Part shown: piece after piece, positions 36,640 to 44,620 of the stretch
Numbering within the stretch: position 1 is the stretch's first letter
Layout: each line of letters opens with the position of its first letter
NCBI GenBank assembly: GCA_900471605.1
Contig: UCEY01000053.1
Span: 1 to 64,000, forward strand
DNA: 64,000 nucleotides
Direction: 5' to 3'
Origin: Hyphomicrobiales bacterium
Lineage (GTDB): Bacteria > Pseudomonadota > Alphaproteobacteria > Rhizobiales > Rhizobiaceae
The notes under the pieces: model-generated
Database searches by the model: none
Told to the model about the DNA's origin: nothing
Seen by the model: only the letters and a program-made list of their open reading frames with translations
Position numbers and translations under genes: made by a program

Positions 36640-37440
36640 TCAGCCGACCAGGATGTAGACGATCTTGTGGCTCGAAGGCTCGACGATGATGATCCGGCCG
36701 TCCGCCAGGACGAAATATTCGTAACCGCGATACGCGGGCACGATCTCGACGATACGCGGCGGCAGCGGATGCAGTCTCACCGTCCTCGGAATGGCGACGC
36801 CGACATTGACCTCGACATCGACTTTGGCCGGCTCGACCTTGTTCTGGACAAGGATCTTGCGGACTTCCGTTTTCTGTTCCGTCGAGATGTTGATGCTGCC
36901 GGTGGTCTCGCTGGAAGGTTTATTGGTGGCAGCCTGGTTCGAGCCCGGCTGCTGTGCGCCATTGTTCTGCCGGGCGGTGTCGTCGGTTGCCGGCTTGCGG
37001 GCATCTGTTCCCGAGCCGGAATTGGCGGTCGTGGAACCGTCGTTCTGGCCGGCAGGCTTCTGCTGTGCGGTACTATCCTTGGCGGCCGGCTGGCTATCGT
37101 TGGCCTGCGCCTTCTTCGGATCTGCGGGCTTTTCCTGGGCTGCGGTGTCGCCCTTCTTCAAGCGCGGCTGATCGTCGGCCTTGCCTTGGGCGGTCGTCGA
37201 ACCATTGCCGCCGGCAGCGCCCTGCGGCTGTTGCGCCGTGGCGCCCATATCCTGCTTGGGTTGCGCCTGCTTGCCGCCGGCAGCACCGTCCGAGCCCGGG
37301 GGAAGCTTGCGCGGCAGAACGGTGGAACCTCCGTCCTGACCACTTGCGGGAGCCTGAGTCTGAGCGACGGCCGGAACCACCGAAAGCGTCGATCCGGCGA
37401 GAAGCGCCATTGCGAACGTCTGTTTCAATGAGAGTTTCAT
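36640..37440 (-). CDS. Large DUF1236-type secreted protein with low-complexity linker
   Basis: 266 residues. Signal peptide MKLSLKQTFAMALLAGSTLSVVPAVAQ; residues about 30-180 are a Gln/Ala/Gly/Lys/Asn-rich linker; the C-terminal ~80 residues are a DUF1236 domain (VGVAIPRTVRLHPLPPRIVEIVPAYRGYEYFVLADGRIIIVEP). Function unknown. GAGGAAAC precedes the ATG. It is the first gene of a three-gene minus-strand unit; an EcfG-like promoter lies about 77 bases upstream. Confidence 0.83.
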   Translation of the reverse strand: MKLSLKQTFAMALLAGSTLSVVPAVAQTQAPASGQDGGSTVLPRKLPPGSDGAAGGKQAQPKQDMGATAQQPQGAAGGNGSTTAQGKADDQPRLKKGDTAAQEKPADPKKAQANDSQPAAKDSTAQQKPAGQNDGSTTANSGSGTDARKPATDDTARQNNGAQQPGSNQAATNKPSSETTGSINISTEQKTEVRKILVQNKVEPAKVDVEVNVGVAIPRTVRLHPLPPRIVEIVPAYRGYEYFVLADGRIIIVEPSSHKIVYILVG

Positions 37441-37516
37441 GATGTTTCCTCTACCTCTGTTCTCTGTGCGTTTGTCTCGCTTGCTGGCCTCTGCATGAGT
37501 CCGCAATCGCCCATCC

Positions 37517-37541
37517 AACTCCGTCTTCCACGGGTCGTTCC
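37517..37541 (-). promoter_or_regulatory. EcfG-like promoter, one mismatch, for the DUF1236 unit
   Basis: Read on the minus strand: GGAAC (37541-37537), 16 bases, AGTT (37520-37517). One base from the GGAAC-N16-CGTT consensus. Confidence 0.45.
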
Positions 37542-37644
37542 GATGTTTGGGCTTCAGTCGGGTGGGACGGGACTTCAGGCCGAACAGGTCCTGGGCCTTT
37601 GGTCCGATGGAGCGGGGCAAAGGTCCGGCGGGGGCTGAAATTCT

Positions 37645-37669
37645 GGAACCACGCTGTTAAAGTGTCGTT
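37645..37669 (+). promoter_or_regulatory. EcfG (general stress sigma factor) promoter, exact match
   Basis: GGAAC (37645-37649), exactly 16 bases, CGTT (37666-37669). This is the consensus of EcfG/RpoE2-type sigma factors of Alphaproteobacteria. It lies 30 bases ahead of a 30-codon gene with a strong ribosome site. Confidence 0.75.
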
Positions 37670-37699
37670 GGTCCTGAAGGTTTTTCAGGAGGTTCCGTC

Positions 37700-37792
37700 A
37701 TGGACGACAGCGTTTTTCAGGCCAGGTGGCTATTGATCCCCATCGCGGGGCTTTTCGTCTTAATCACCACGTTGGGAGCTTTCGCCGCCTGA
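37700..37792 (+). CDS. 30-residue membrane micropeptide, stress-promoter driven
   Basis: Translation MDDSVFQARWLLIPIAGLFVLITTLGAFAA (shown in pieces: MDDSVFQARW, LLIPIAGLFVLITTL, GAFAA). An acidic N-terminus is followed by one hydrophobic helix long enough to span a membrane. AGGAGG lies 7 bases ahead of the ATG, and an exact EcfG promoter is 30 bases upstream, so expression is well supported despite the length. No family recognised. Confidence 0.7.
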   Translation: MDDSVFQARWLLIPIAGLFVLITTLGAFAA

Positions 37793-37846
37793 CGGATTGC
37801 AGATGCGGTTCCTGCGCGATCATCGGTCCTTTTCAGCGCAGAACCT

Positions 37847-37881
37847 TGCCCGCCGGCCCGACATTCGGCGGTCGGCGGGCA
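37847..37881. terminator. Possible terminator hairpin
   Basis: TGCCCGCCG (37847-37855) and CGGCGGGCA (37873-37881) form a 9-bp stem with a GC-rich loop, followed by CTTTG. It could end the micropeptide transcript, but lacks a T-run. Confidence 0.35.
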
Positions 37882-37904
37882 CTTTGACCGGCAGGACGGG
37901 CGAC

Positions 37905-37929
37905 GGAACCATAAGGGCGGGTGCCCGGT
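37905..37929 (+). promoter_or_regulatory. EcfG-like promoter, one mismatch
   Basis: GGAAC (37905-37909), 16 bases, CGGT (37926-37929). It lies about 70 bases ahead of the Gly/Asn-rich protein gene. Confidence 0.4.
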
Positions 37930-38000
37930 TTAAACTTTGCCGCCGCGCACACCAGATACATGTCTCACGTAGGAGATGACCACGCCCGAGGGAGCGAGAG

Positions 38001-38639
38001 ATGCCGACGCGTAGAACACTTGTCTTGAGCGGGGTGCTCACCACAGTCATCGCAGCCATGCTGCCTTTGAAGGTCGTGGCCGGTTCGGACGGTCTGCTTG
38101 ACGTTGCCCTGTCGACTGCCACTGCTCAGGAAGGCAATGGCAATGGGGGCAATGGCGGAGGCAACGGAAATGGCGGTGGTGGCGGCAACGGCAGCGAGAG
38201 CTCCGGCGGAGGTGGTAACGGGAACGGCAGCGACAACGGCGGCGGTTCCGGCAATAACGGAAATGGTGCCGGCAGCGGCAATAGCGGCGGCAACGGCAGC
38301 GCAGCCGGATCCGATACGGAAACGGGCGCTGCAGGCGGACCCGGTAAAGGGCCGGGGGCCGGATCGGCTCCATCGGCTCCGGGAGGCGGAACGGCAAATC
38401 CCGGCAGTGCGCCCGGCCCCGCCGCGGCTCCCGCCCGGCCCGCAACGCCGGCACCGCCTGCCAAGGCCGGCGCGGAAGTCGATGTCCGTGGCACCTCGAT
38501 AACGGTCCGCCACCAAAATGGCGCCACGGAGCGGATTTCCCAGGGTCGCTACGAGATGCGGGATTCGCGTTCCCGCACCATCGTCAACCGGACCGCGACC
38601 CCCTCGGATGCTTCGCGACTACAGTCGTTCGGCCGCTGA
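38001..38639 (+). CDS. Secreted Gly/Asn-rich low-complexity protein
   Basis: 212 residues. An N-terminal signal-like helix (RRTLVLSGVLTTVIAAMLPLKVVA) is followed by about 65 residues of Gly/Asn/Ser repeats, then Gly/Pro/Ala-rich sequence, and a non-repetitive C-terminus (VDVRGTSITVRHQNGATERISQGRYEMRDSRSRTIVNR) that may be a small beta domain. GAGGGAGCGAGAG precedes the ATG. Its last 21 bases overlap the convergent response regulator gene. Function unknown. Confidence 0.75.
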   Translation: MPTRRTLVLSGVLTTVIAAMLPLKVVAGSDGLLDVALSTATAQEGNGNGGNGGGNGNGGGGGNGSESSGGGGNGNGSDNGGGSGNNGNGAGSGNSGGNGSAAGSDTETGAAGGPGKGPGAGSAPSAPGGGTANPGSAPGPAAAPARPATPAPPAKAGAEVDVRGTSITVRHQNGATERISQGRYEMRDSRSRTIVNRTATPSDASRLQSFGR

Positions 38640-39287
38640 CTGCTGATCGGTCGCGTCGCGAAGAGCGAGCGCCGCCTCCGTCCGGTTGGTGACTTTCAGC
38701 TTGGCAAGGATGCGGGTCATGTGATGCTTGACGGTCTTCTCGTGAAGATCCAGCTGTCGCGCCACCCGCTTGTTGCTGAGCCCCGAAGCGACCAGCCTCA
38801 GGACTTCCTGTTCGCGGCCGGTCAGTTCCGACATGGGGTCTGGTTTGGTCGGCACGTCGGCGGGGGCGGAAAGGCCGGCGATCAGGCGTGCCGAAAGGGC
38901 GGGAGAAACGTAGCTCTCTCCGGATGCGACGGTTCTGACCACGTCTGCCAGACCTCTCGAACCGACGCCTTTCAGAACATAGCCTTTGGCTCCCAGTTTC
39001 AACGCCGTGGCGATGTCTTCGCTTGCCTCCGAAACGGTCAGCATGACGATCTTGAGATCGGGACAATGGTCGATCGCCTCTGCTATGGCTTCGAGACCGT
39101 TGCCGGGCATGGAAATGTCCATCAGCATCACATCCGGGCACAATTCCCGCACGATGCGCAACGCATCGTCACGCGAACCGCCTTCGCCGACCATTTCGAA
39201 GTCCTCGATCTCGCCGAAACTGCGCGTCACGCCTTCCCGGAACAACGGATGATCGTCGACGACCGCTATCTTTATTCCTGCCATCAT
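38619..39287 (-). CDS. NarL/LuxR-type response regulator
   Basis: 222 residues: receiver domain with DDHPLFREG and phospho-acceptor Asp57 in VMLMDISMPGNG, Lys in YVLKGV, and a C-terminal LuxR helix-turn-helix (LTGREQEVLRLVASGLSNKRVARQLDLHEKTVKHHMTRIL in pattern). The start ATG overlaps the kinase stop (ATGA), so the two are translationally coupled. Target genes are unknown; the neighbouring secreted-protein genes are candidates. Confidence 0.92.
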   Translation of the reverse strand: MMAGIKIAVVDDHPLFREGVTRSFGEIEDFEMVGEGGSRDDALRIVRELCPDVMLMDISMPGNGLEAIAEAIDHCPDLKIVMLTVSEASEDIATALKLGAKGYVLKGVGSRGLADVVRTVASGESYVSPALSARLIAGLSAPADVPTKPDPMSELTGREQEVLRLVASGLSNKRVARQLDLHEKTVKHHMTRILAKLKVTNRTEAALALRDATDQQSAAERL

Positions 39288-40684
39288 GCCTGCTCCATTT
39301 CATGCACGTTCAGTGACATCCGGACCGTGGTCCCGTCTTTCGATGTGGAGATCGCGAATGTGCCGCCAAGGCTTTCTATCCGCTCTCTCAGACCCGCAAG
39401 CCCGAGACCTTCCGGGCGGATGCGATGGGGGTCGAAGCCCGGACCCCGGTCGGCGACCTCGATGACCACGTTACCGTCATCGAAACTCTGGCGGACGCTC
39501 TGGCCTTTGCCGCCGCCGTGCCGGTAGCCGTTGTTGAGCGCTTCCTGCACGAACCGGTAGATGCAGATCTTGGCCGAAGGCGAAAGCGGCTGGGACCCGC
39601 TCGACATCGACAACGCGACATCGAGCCCTGTTCGTTGCCGGTGTGCGTTGACGGCGCGCCGCAGAACGTCCGGCAGTTCCGCAGTCTCGATCTGCGGCAG
39701 GACGAGACCGCTGCAGATGCTGCGGATCTCGTCCATCGCCTCGTCCAGCCGGGCCTTGATGGTGGTGACCTCTTCTTCGCGCGCTTTTGGCGGCGTGGCG
39801 GGATCGGTCAGGAGCCGGCTGTCGACCCTGAGTGCGGCATAGGCGACCAGCTGGGCCGGTCCGTCATGCAGATCGGCGCCGAGCCGGCGCAGATAGCTCT
39901 CGTTGAGCGCGGTGGCGCGCCGCGAAGCCCGCTGCGCGCGCGCGTGAAGCGCCTTGTTCTGCGAAAGCAGATCGGACAGTTCCGCGACCCGCTGCGTCAG
40001 CGCCTGCCGCTGGTTGTCGATCGTCCGGCTGCCGCGCAGAACGATTGCCGAAAGGATCAGGAAGAAGAAGAACGTGACGCCGGCGACCGCCGCCCAGCTC
40101 CGAAGCTGCGCCTGATAAAGGCTGCGCTCGAAATCGCCGGCGACCTCGTAGAATTCCGAGACTGCGACGACCTCGCCCGACCAGGGCTGCAGGATGGGAT
40201 TGTAGATTTCGAGAAGCGGGACGCCTTTCGAGCGCTCAAGCTTGCTTTCGGGGTCTTCGGCAAGCCCGAACCGTGCCACCATCTGCCCGGAAAACGCGGT
40301 CTTTAACCCCTCGCTCGGCCCGTATCTCTGCCCCACCATGCTCTTGTCGGTCGCATAGAGCACCGTGCCGTCTCGGCGCCAGAGCTTGAAGGATATGACC
40401 TGGCCGCCGAGCGCGCCCTGGCCGAAGGTCTCGTCGAGGGCGCGGGTGGTGACATCGTCAAGCGTCTGGTTGGTCTTCATGTCGGGAAGCAGCGGAGCGA
40501 TGATGCTGTCCACGTAAAGCGCCGTGGAGGCGGCCGAATTGCGGGTGACGGTGGCTTCGATCAGGCTTGTCACATAGGCGCCGACCAGAAGCATGGCCGC
40601 AACCGCCACCAGCCCGCCCGCCAGCAGAAATTGCCTGGCCAGAGACTGGTCGTTCCACCGATCAAGAATTGCGCCGAGCCGCAT
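39284..40684 (-). CDS. Sensor histidine kinase of the NarX/DegS (HisKA_3) type
   Basis: 466 residues. Two membrane helices (near residues 20-40 and 185-205) bracket a periplasmic sensor region. The dimerisation/phosphorylation motif is LGADLHDGPAQLVAYAAL (His), and the HATPase has RFVQEALNNGYRHG, VADRGPGFDP and GLGLAGLRERIESLGG. ATG 40684 (MRLGAILDRW) is preferred to the longer frame. It pairs with the overlapping NarL-type regulator downstream. Signal unknown. Confidence 0.9.
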   Translation of the reverse strand: MRLGAILDRWNDQSLARQFLLAGGLVAVAAMLLVGAYVTSLIEATVTRNSAASTALYVDSIIAPLLPDMKTNQTLDDVTTRALDETFGQGALGGQVISFKLWRRDGTVLYATDKSMVGQRYGPSEGLKTAFSGQMVARFGLAEDPESKLERSKGVPLLEIYNPILQPWSGEVVAVSEFYEVAGDFERSLYQAQLRSWAAVAGVTFFFFLILSAIVLRGSRTIDNQRQALTQRVAELSDLLSQNKALHARAQRASRRATALNESYLRRLGADLHDGPAQLVAYAALRVDSRLLTDPATPPKAREEEVTTIKARLDEAMDEIRSICSGLVLPQIETAELPDVLRRAVNAHRQRTGLDVALSMSSGSQPLSPSAKICIYRFVQEALNNGYRHGGGKGQSVRQSFDDGNVVIEVADRGPGFDPHRIRPEGLGLAGLRERIESLGGTFAISTSKDGTTVRMSLNVHEMEQA

Positions 40685-40868
40685 CAGCCTGCCGTTTCGA
40701 TGACCCGCACCATGCGAGCCGATGGCCCGCAACGCGCAACGGGGCCGATGCGTTGCATTGGGAGTGGATTATTCGGGGGAGCCCAAGCGTGCGCCCGCAC
40801 GCAAGGTGGCGGCATTGCTGGCGCCGAGCCTTGATGAGCTTGCTAAGCGTAGATTCCAGCCGCCTCGC

Positions 40869-42089
40869 TCAAGCCCATGTCAGGGTTCTTGAAGCCAAGC
40901 GGGATAACAACTGCATGAGACTGGCTTCAGCGGAATGTCTTTCGCGTGCGAAATGCTCCAGGCGCTGACGGCCGAGTTCTTGCCACCGGCCGTCGTCTTC
41001 TTCCTGTTCCAGCTGCGCGATGCAGTCGGCGAGCGAATGCGCGTCATCCGGATCGAAAAGAAGTGCTGCGTCACCTGTAAAATCGGAAAATCGCTGCGGG
41101 TAGAGGACAGGCTTGCCCAGCACCCATGCCTCCATGGGCGGCAGATTGGATGGGCCAAAATAGCTTGGCATGACCAGGGCTCTGGCGCCCCGATATAAAA
41201 GGCTCATGTGTTCTGTCGGCACAAAACCGAGGAAATGGGTCGTGTCTGATACGCCGAGACGCTCGGCCATGCGCCTGATCGCATTCGCATGCCCCTGGTC
41301 GCCGCCCGCAAAGACGATTGCCGGTGCCTTGCCGTTGCGCTGGGCCAGAAGCGAGGAGGCTTCCAGCAATATGGCATGATTTTTATGTGCCCAGAACTGC
41401 GCGGGATAAAACAGATAGCCGGATGTGAGGCCATAACGCTCCAGCATCGTCGCAAGCGCATCCGGGGCCGGCGTTTCCTCCTGGAGAAACGGGGCCGGCG
41501 AAAATGGCATCTCTATGAAACGATCGCCGGCGACGCCATAGCGCCGGGATGCCAGTTGGCTGGTGTGGAGCCCGTCGGTTAATGTGGCGGCCGCCTTAGG
41601 GACCGCACGGGAATAAAGCTCTTCGCGCTTCTCGAATTCCCGATTTTCGGTGACCTCCGGAAACTCCGGGTGTTCCAGATGGCAGAGGTCCCAGATCGTG
41701 AAAATATAAGGTGTCGCCTGCAGATCCAATGCATATCCGCTCGGTGCGGTGAAGTAGACGAGGTCTATTCCCTGCCGCTTTATCTCGAGCTCAAATTCCG
41801 TCACCTTTTCACGCTGCCGGCGCTCGGACTGGAAAATCTGTGCGATCTTCTTGGAAAGGCTGCGCTTCGGCTTGACGAAATGCTTCGCTTTCAAGCCGTG
41901 GCCGGCGAGGATGTCGATATTGCTGGCGATAGTGGTATAGATTTCAACGGTATAGGGCGCAGGCGCGATCCGCAGCATCTGCAGGGCTGCGGTGATCGAC
42001 TGGTTGAAGCCACCCCCGACGGAAATTTTCTTTTCCAGTATGACGGCGAGTTTGAGCCGGGGCCTCTCCGCTGCATTGCCTGCCGTCAT
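40869..42089 (-). CDS. Glycosyltransferase, GT4-like
   Basis: 406 residues, GT-B fold. The acceptor side has ISVGGGFNQSITAALQML; the donor side has FYPAQFWAHKNHAILLEA, FAGGDQGHANAIRRMAERLG and MPSYFGPSNLPPMEAWVLGKP, the usual E-x7-E-like region of family 4 retaining enzymes. No membrane segment, so probably cytoplasmic. Its start overlaps the methyltransferase stop by one base. Last gene of the surface-saccharide operon. Confidence 0.85.
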   Translation of the reverse strand: MTAGNAAERPRLKLAVILEKKISVGGGFNQSITAALQMLRIAPAPYTVEIYTTIASNIDILAGHGLKAKHFVKPKRSLSKKIAQIFQSERRQREKVTEFELEIKRQGIDLVYFTAPSGYALDLQATPYIFTIWDLCHLEHPEFPEVTENREFEKREELYSRAVPKAAATLTDGLHTSQLASRRYGVAGDRFIEMPFSPAPFLQEETPAPDALATMLERYGLTSGYLFYPAQFWAHKNHAILLEASSLLAQRNGKAPAIVFAGGDQGHANAIRRMAERLGVSDTTHFLGFVPTEHMSLLYRGARALVMPSYFGPSNLPPMEAWVLGKPVLYPQRFSDFTGDAALLFDPDDAHSLADCIAQLEQEEDDGRWQELGRQRLEHFARERHSAEASLMQLLSRLASRTLTWA

Positions 42090-42865
42090 TATCGGTGTCC
42101 GGTCTTTTCAACGAGGTAGTAGACACTCCAGGTGTCTTGTGAAGGTGCGTTCCGCGTCAGCCACTCGCCCGTCTCCCTCAGCTTCAAGCCTGCGGCCTCG
42201 ATGTGTTTCTCGATTTCCGCGGGAAAGAAGTACCGCATCGGATGGAGTTCCTCGAAACTTGAAATCGCACCCGTGTTCTTGTCTTCGACGAAAAATGTGA
42301 ATTTGACGGTGACAACACGCGCGCCGCCGTCATGCTGAGGCTCCGCAATCCGCAGAATCTTGAGATTGTCATTTTCAGCCCGGCGAACGCGGGTTTCAGG
42401 AAGCACGTGCTCTACCGCCGGACCGTGCCAGAGGTCGAAGAGAGCAACCGAGCCGGTCGACATATGGGCGTTCAAGGTCGCGAAGGCGGCCGCCACGTCG
42501 GCGTCGCTCGTTTGATAGCTCATGACATGGAACAGCGAAACGACGGCATCGAACGACCGCCCGGCATCGAAATTGCGGAAATCGCCCTGCGTGAAGCGCG
42601 CGTTCCCCTCTAGGATATCGGCCTTTGCGCCTCTCGCCTTTGCCTGTTCGAGCATATGGGCGCTCAGCTCGACGCCTAGAGTTTCGAAGCCGCTTTTGGC
42701 CAGCAACAGATCATGCTGTCCGGTGCCGCATCCGAAATTCACCAACGTCCGGGCGCCCGGCGCGACTTCCCGCAGCAGTTGCGCCACGAACTCCGCCTCT
42801 TTCGCATAGTCCTTGCCGGCATTGAGCGTGTCGTAAATCTCCGCGTAATTCGCAAATACGCTCAT
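42089..42865 (-). CDS. SAM-dependent methyltransferase, possibly amino-sugar N-methyltransferase
   Basis: 258 residues, class I fold: motif I LVNFGCGTGQHDLLLAKSG, then LGVELSAHMLEQAKARG and DAVVSLFHVMSYQ. The Y-D-x-L-N-A-G-K-D-Y N-terminus and HVMSYQ resemble the TylM1/DesVI group, which dimethylates sugar-nucleotide amines. The upstream gene encodes a sugar aminotransferase, with a 4-base overlap, which fits that role. Substrate is inferred from context only. Confidence 0.8.
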   Translation of the reverse strand: MSVFANYAEIYDTLNAGKDYAKEAEFVAQLLREVAPGARTLVNFGCGTGQHDLLLAKSGFETLGVELSAHMLEQAKARGAKADILEGNARFTQGDFRNFDAGRSFDAVVSLFHVMSYQTSDADVAAAFATLNAHMSTGSVALFDLWHGPAVEHVLPETRVRRAENDNLKILRIAEPQHDGGARVVTVKFTFFVEDKNTGAISSFEELHPMRYFFPAEIEKHIEAAGLKLRETGEWLTRNAPSQDTWSVYYLVEKTGHR

Positions 42866-43971
42866 CGAACGATCTCGCGGACAGCGTCGGCAACTTCGTC
42901 GATATCCGCATCCGTCAACCCCAGGCCACTCGGAACATAGAAACCGTTGGCTCCGATATATTCGGAAACCGGATGGTGTTCGCCGACGAACAGCCCCATT
43001 TTCTCAAATACCGGCTGGCGATGCATTGGCCAGAAGAAGGGGCGCGTACCAATCTTGCGGCTGGACAGGGCGGAGACAATATCGGCTCTGCTTTTTTTCG
43101 AAGAGGGTCGGACCACGAGACCGAAGACCCAATAGATATTGTCGGCGTAATTGGTGGCAGGTGGCGCCCTGTCGAAGCAGTCGAGATCGCCTAGCCGCTC
43201 TTCGTAAGCGGCGCCGATCGCTCTCTTGCGGGATACGACATCATCCAGCTGTTCGAGCTGTGCCAGGCCCAGGGCGGCCTGCAGATTGGACATCCGGTAG
43301 TTCCATCCGAGCTCGTAATGCACGAACCGTTGTTCTTCGATGAAGCAGAGGTTTCGCAGCGAGCGCGACCGTTCGAGGAGAGTGGGGTCGTCCGCAACGA
43401 CCATTCCTCCTTCGCCGGTCGTGACATGCTTGTTCGGATAGAAGCTGAATATGCTGATATCGCCGAAGCTGCCACAGGGCTTGCCCTTGTAGGTCTGCCC
43501 ATGCATCTCGGCCGCATCTTCTATGATCTTCAGGCCATGACGCTTGGCCAGCTCCAGGATCGGATCCATATCGACCGGCAGGCCGTAAATATGGACAACC
43601 ATGATCGCTTTCGTCCGGGGCGTGATGCGCTGCTCGACCGCCTCTGCCGTCATGTTCCAGGTGATGGGGTCGCAATCGACCACAACCGGCGTAGCGCCGG
43701 CGCGAACAACGGCTGAGGCGCAGGAAATGATCGTGAATGTGGGAATGATGACTTCGTCGCCCTCGCCGAGTTGCAGGGCCTGGACGGCGATGTCCAGCGC
43801 GCACGATCCGTTTGCAACCGCCACGCCATCCTGGCGCGAAACCTTGGCGGCAAAGGCTTTCTCAAATCGGCGAACGAACGGTCCTTCAGAGGAGACCCAG
43901 CCGCTTTCGATGCATTCTGCGAGATATTCGGCTTCTCGCCCCTTGAATGACGGTGTGTTGACGGGGATCAT
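42862..43971 (-). CDS. DegT/DnrJ/EryC1/StrS-family sugar aminotransferase
   Basis: 369 residues, PLP enzyme. PLP Lys is in FSFYPNKHVTTGEGG; other marks are GWVSSEGPFVRRFE, VANGSCALDIAV, IEDAAEMHGQTYKG and NYRMSNLQAALGLAQLEQ. Closest in style to GDP-perosamine/dTDP-4-amino-6-deoxysugar synthases. Transfers an amino group from glutamate to a keto-sugar nucleotide in the cytoplasm. It overlaps both neighbours by 4 bases (ATGA). No dehydratase making the keto-sugar is in the window. Confidence 0.9.
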   Translation of the reverse strand: MIPVNTPSFKGREAEYLAECIESGWVSSEGPFVRRFEKAFAAKVSRQDGVAVANGSCALDIAVQALQLGEGDEVIIPTFTIISCASAVVRAGATPVVVDCDPITWNMTAEAVEQRITPRTKAIMVVHIYGLPVDMDPILELAKRHGLKIIEDAAEMHGQTYKGKPCGSFGDISIFSFYPNKHVTTGEGGMVVADDPTLLERSRSLRNLCFIEEQRFVHYELGWNYRMSNLQAALGLAQLEQLDDVVSRKRAIGAAYEERLGDLDCFDRAPPATNYADNIYWVFGLVVRPSSKKSRADIVSALSSRKIGTRPFFWPMHRQPVFEKMGLFVGEHHPVSEYIGANGFYVPSGLGLTDADIDEVADAVREIVR

Positions 43972-44444
43972 GGGGCCTTCACCTTCTGGTCTGGGTCGAT
44001 CGAAAAATGGGCGGGAGGAAGGGAAACGATCTCCTGTTCCGATGCCCCCTCGAAGATGGTCTTGTCTTCGTTTCCGGCATAGGGACCTTGTTTGACTTCC
44101 AGCATCTCGACAGGCTCCAGCATCTTGAAAGCGTGCCCCCCGGAGGTCAGCATCAGCACATCGCCCGCACCGAGCTCTTCTGACCCGATATATTGCTGCT
44201 CCGATGTATAGAAGTCGGCTCGCAGGCGGCCGCTTTTGATGACGAGCACTTCCTGTGTCAGATGGACCGCGCGTTCGTTCAGATTATGGTAATGAGGCCG
44301 GATATATTCGCCTTCGGGGCGTTTCATGTAGGCCAATTGTTGCGAATAGCTTCCGTCCGTCACGAATGTCACACCCGGCGATGTGAATTTACTGGATATG
44401 ATGATCGCAATCTCTGTGCCGTTGAAACTTATCCGCTTAATCAT
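43968..44444 (-). CDS. Cupin-fold protein of polysaccharide loci
   Basis: 158 residues with a single cupin barrel: PHYHNLNERAVHLTQEVLVIKSGRLRADFY (metal-type His residues and Glu) and GDVLMLTSGGHAFKMLE. Proteins with the start MIKRI.FNGTEIAIIIS and the KQGPYAG motif occur in many surface-sugar clusters; their role (isomerase or binding protein) is not known to me. ATGA overlaps on both sides place it firmly in the operon. Confidence 0.8.
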   Translation of the reverse strand: MIKRISFNGTEIAIIISSKFTSPGVTFVTDGSYSQQLAYMKRPEGEYIRPHYHNLNERAVHLTQEVLVIKSGRLRADFYTSEQQYIGSEELGAGDVLMLTSGGHAFKMLEPVEMLEVKQGPYAGNEDKTIFEGASEQEIVSLPPAHFSIDPDQKVKAP

Positions 44445-44620
44445 TTTTCATCCCAGGATTTGTGCCCATCGGAAGCGTATAGCTCTATATTTGCGGTGTA
44501 TCTAGGACCTGTCGCAGGCATCCAAGAGATTTCGTCCAGTTCAAATTTCGGTGGCGGCCTCGAATGCCAATCCGCCTTCGTTCTGATTGAATCAGCGGAT
44601 AAACGCTCGTTGCCCGTCAT
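44441..44620 (-). CDS. Small hypothetical protein coupled to the cupin gene
   Basis: 59 residues from ATG 44620 (MTGNERLSADSIRTK) to a TGA that overlaps the cupin ATG (ATGA). It also overlaps the upstream glycosyltransferase by 29 bases. The end is WMPATGPRYTANIELYASDGHKSWDEK. There is no strong ribosome site or recognised domain. The coupling geometry is the main support; it may be a fragment of a longer gene. Confidence 0.4.
   Translation of the reverse strand: MTGNERLSADSIRTKADWHSRPPPKFELDEISWMPATGPRYTANIELYASDGHKSWDEK

Noticed and set aside
38126..38527. Pro/Leu-rich minus-strand ORF opposite the Gly/Asn-rich gene
   Set aside because: Reverse reading of a GGN/AAC repeat; no start signals.
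40685..40868. Possible left attachment site of a tRNA-Thr island
   Set aside because: I looked for a copy of the tRNA 3' end here and found none.
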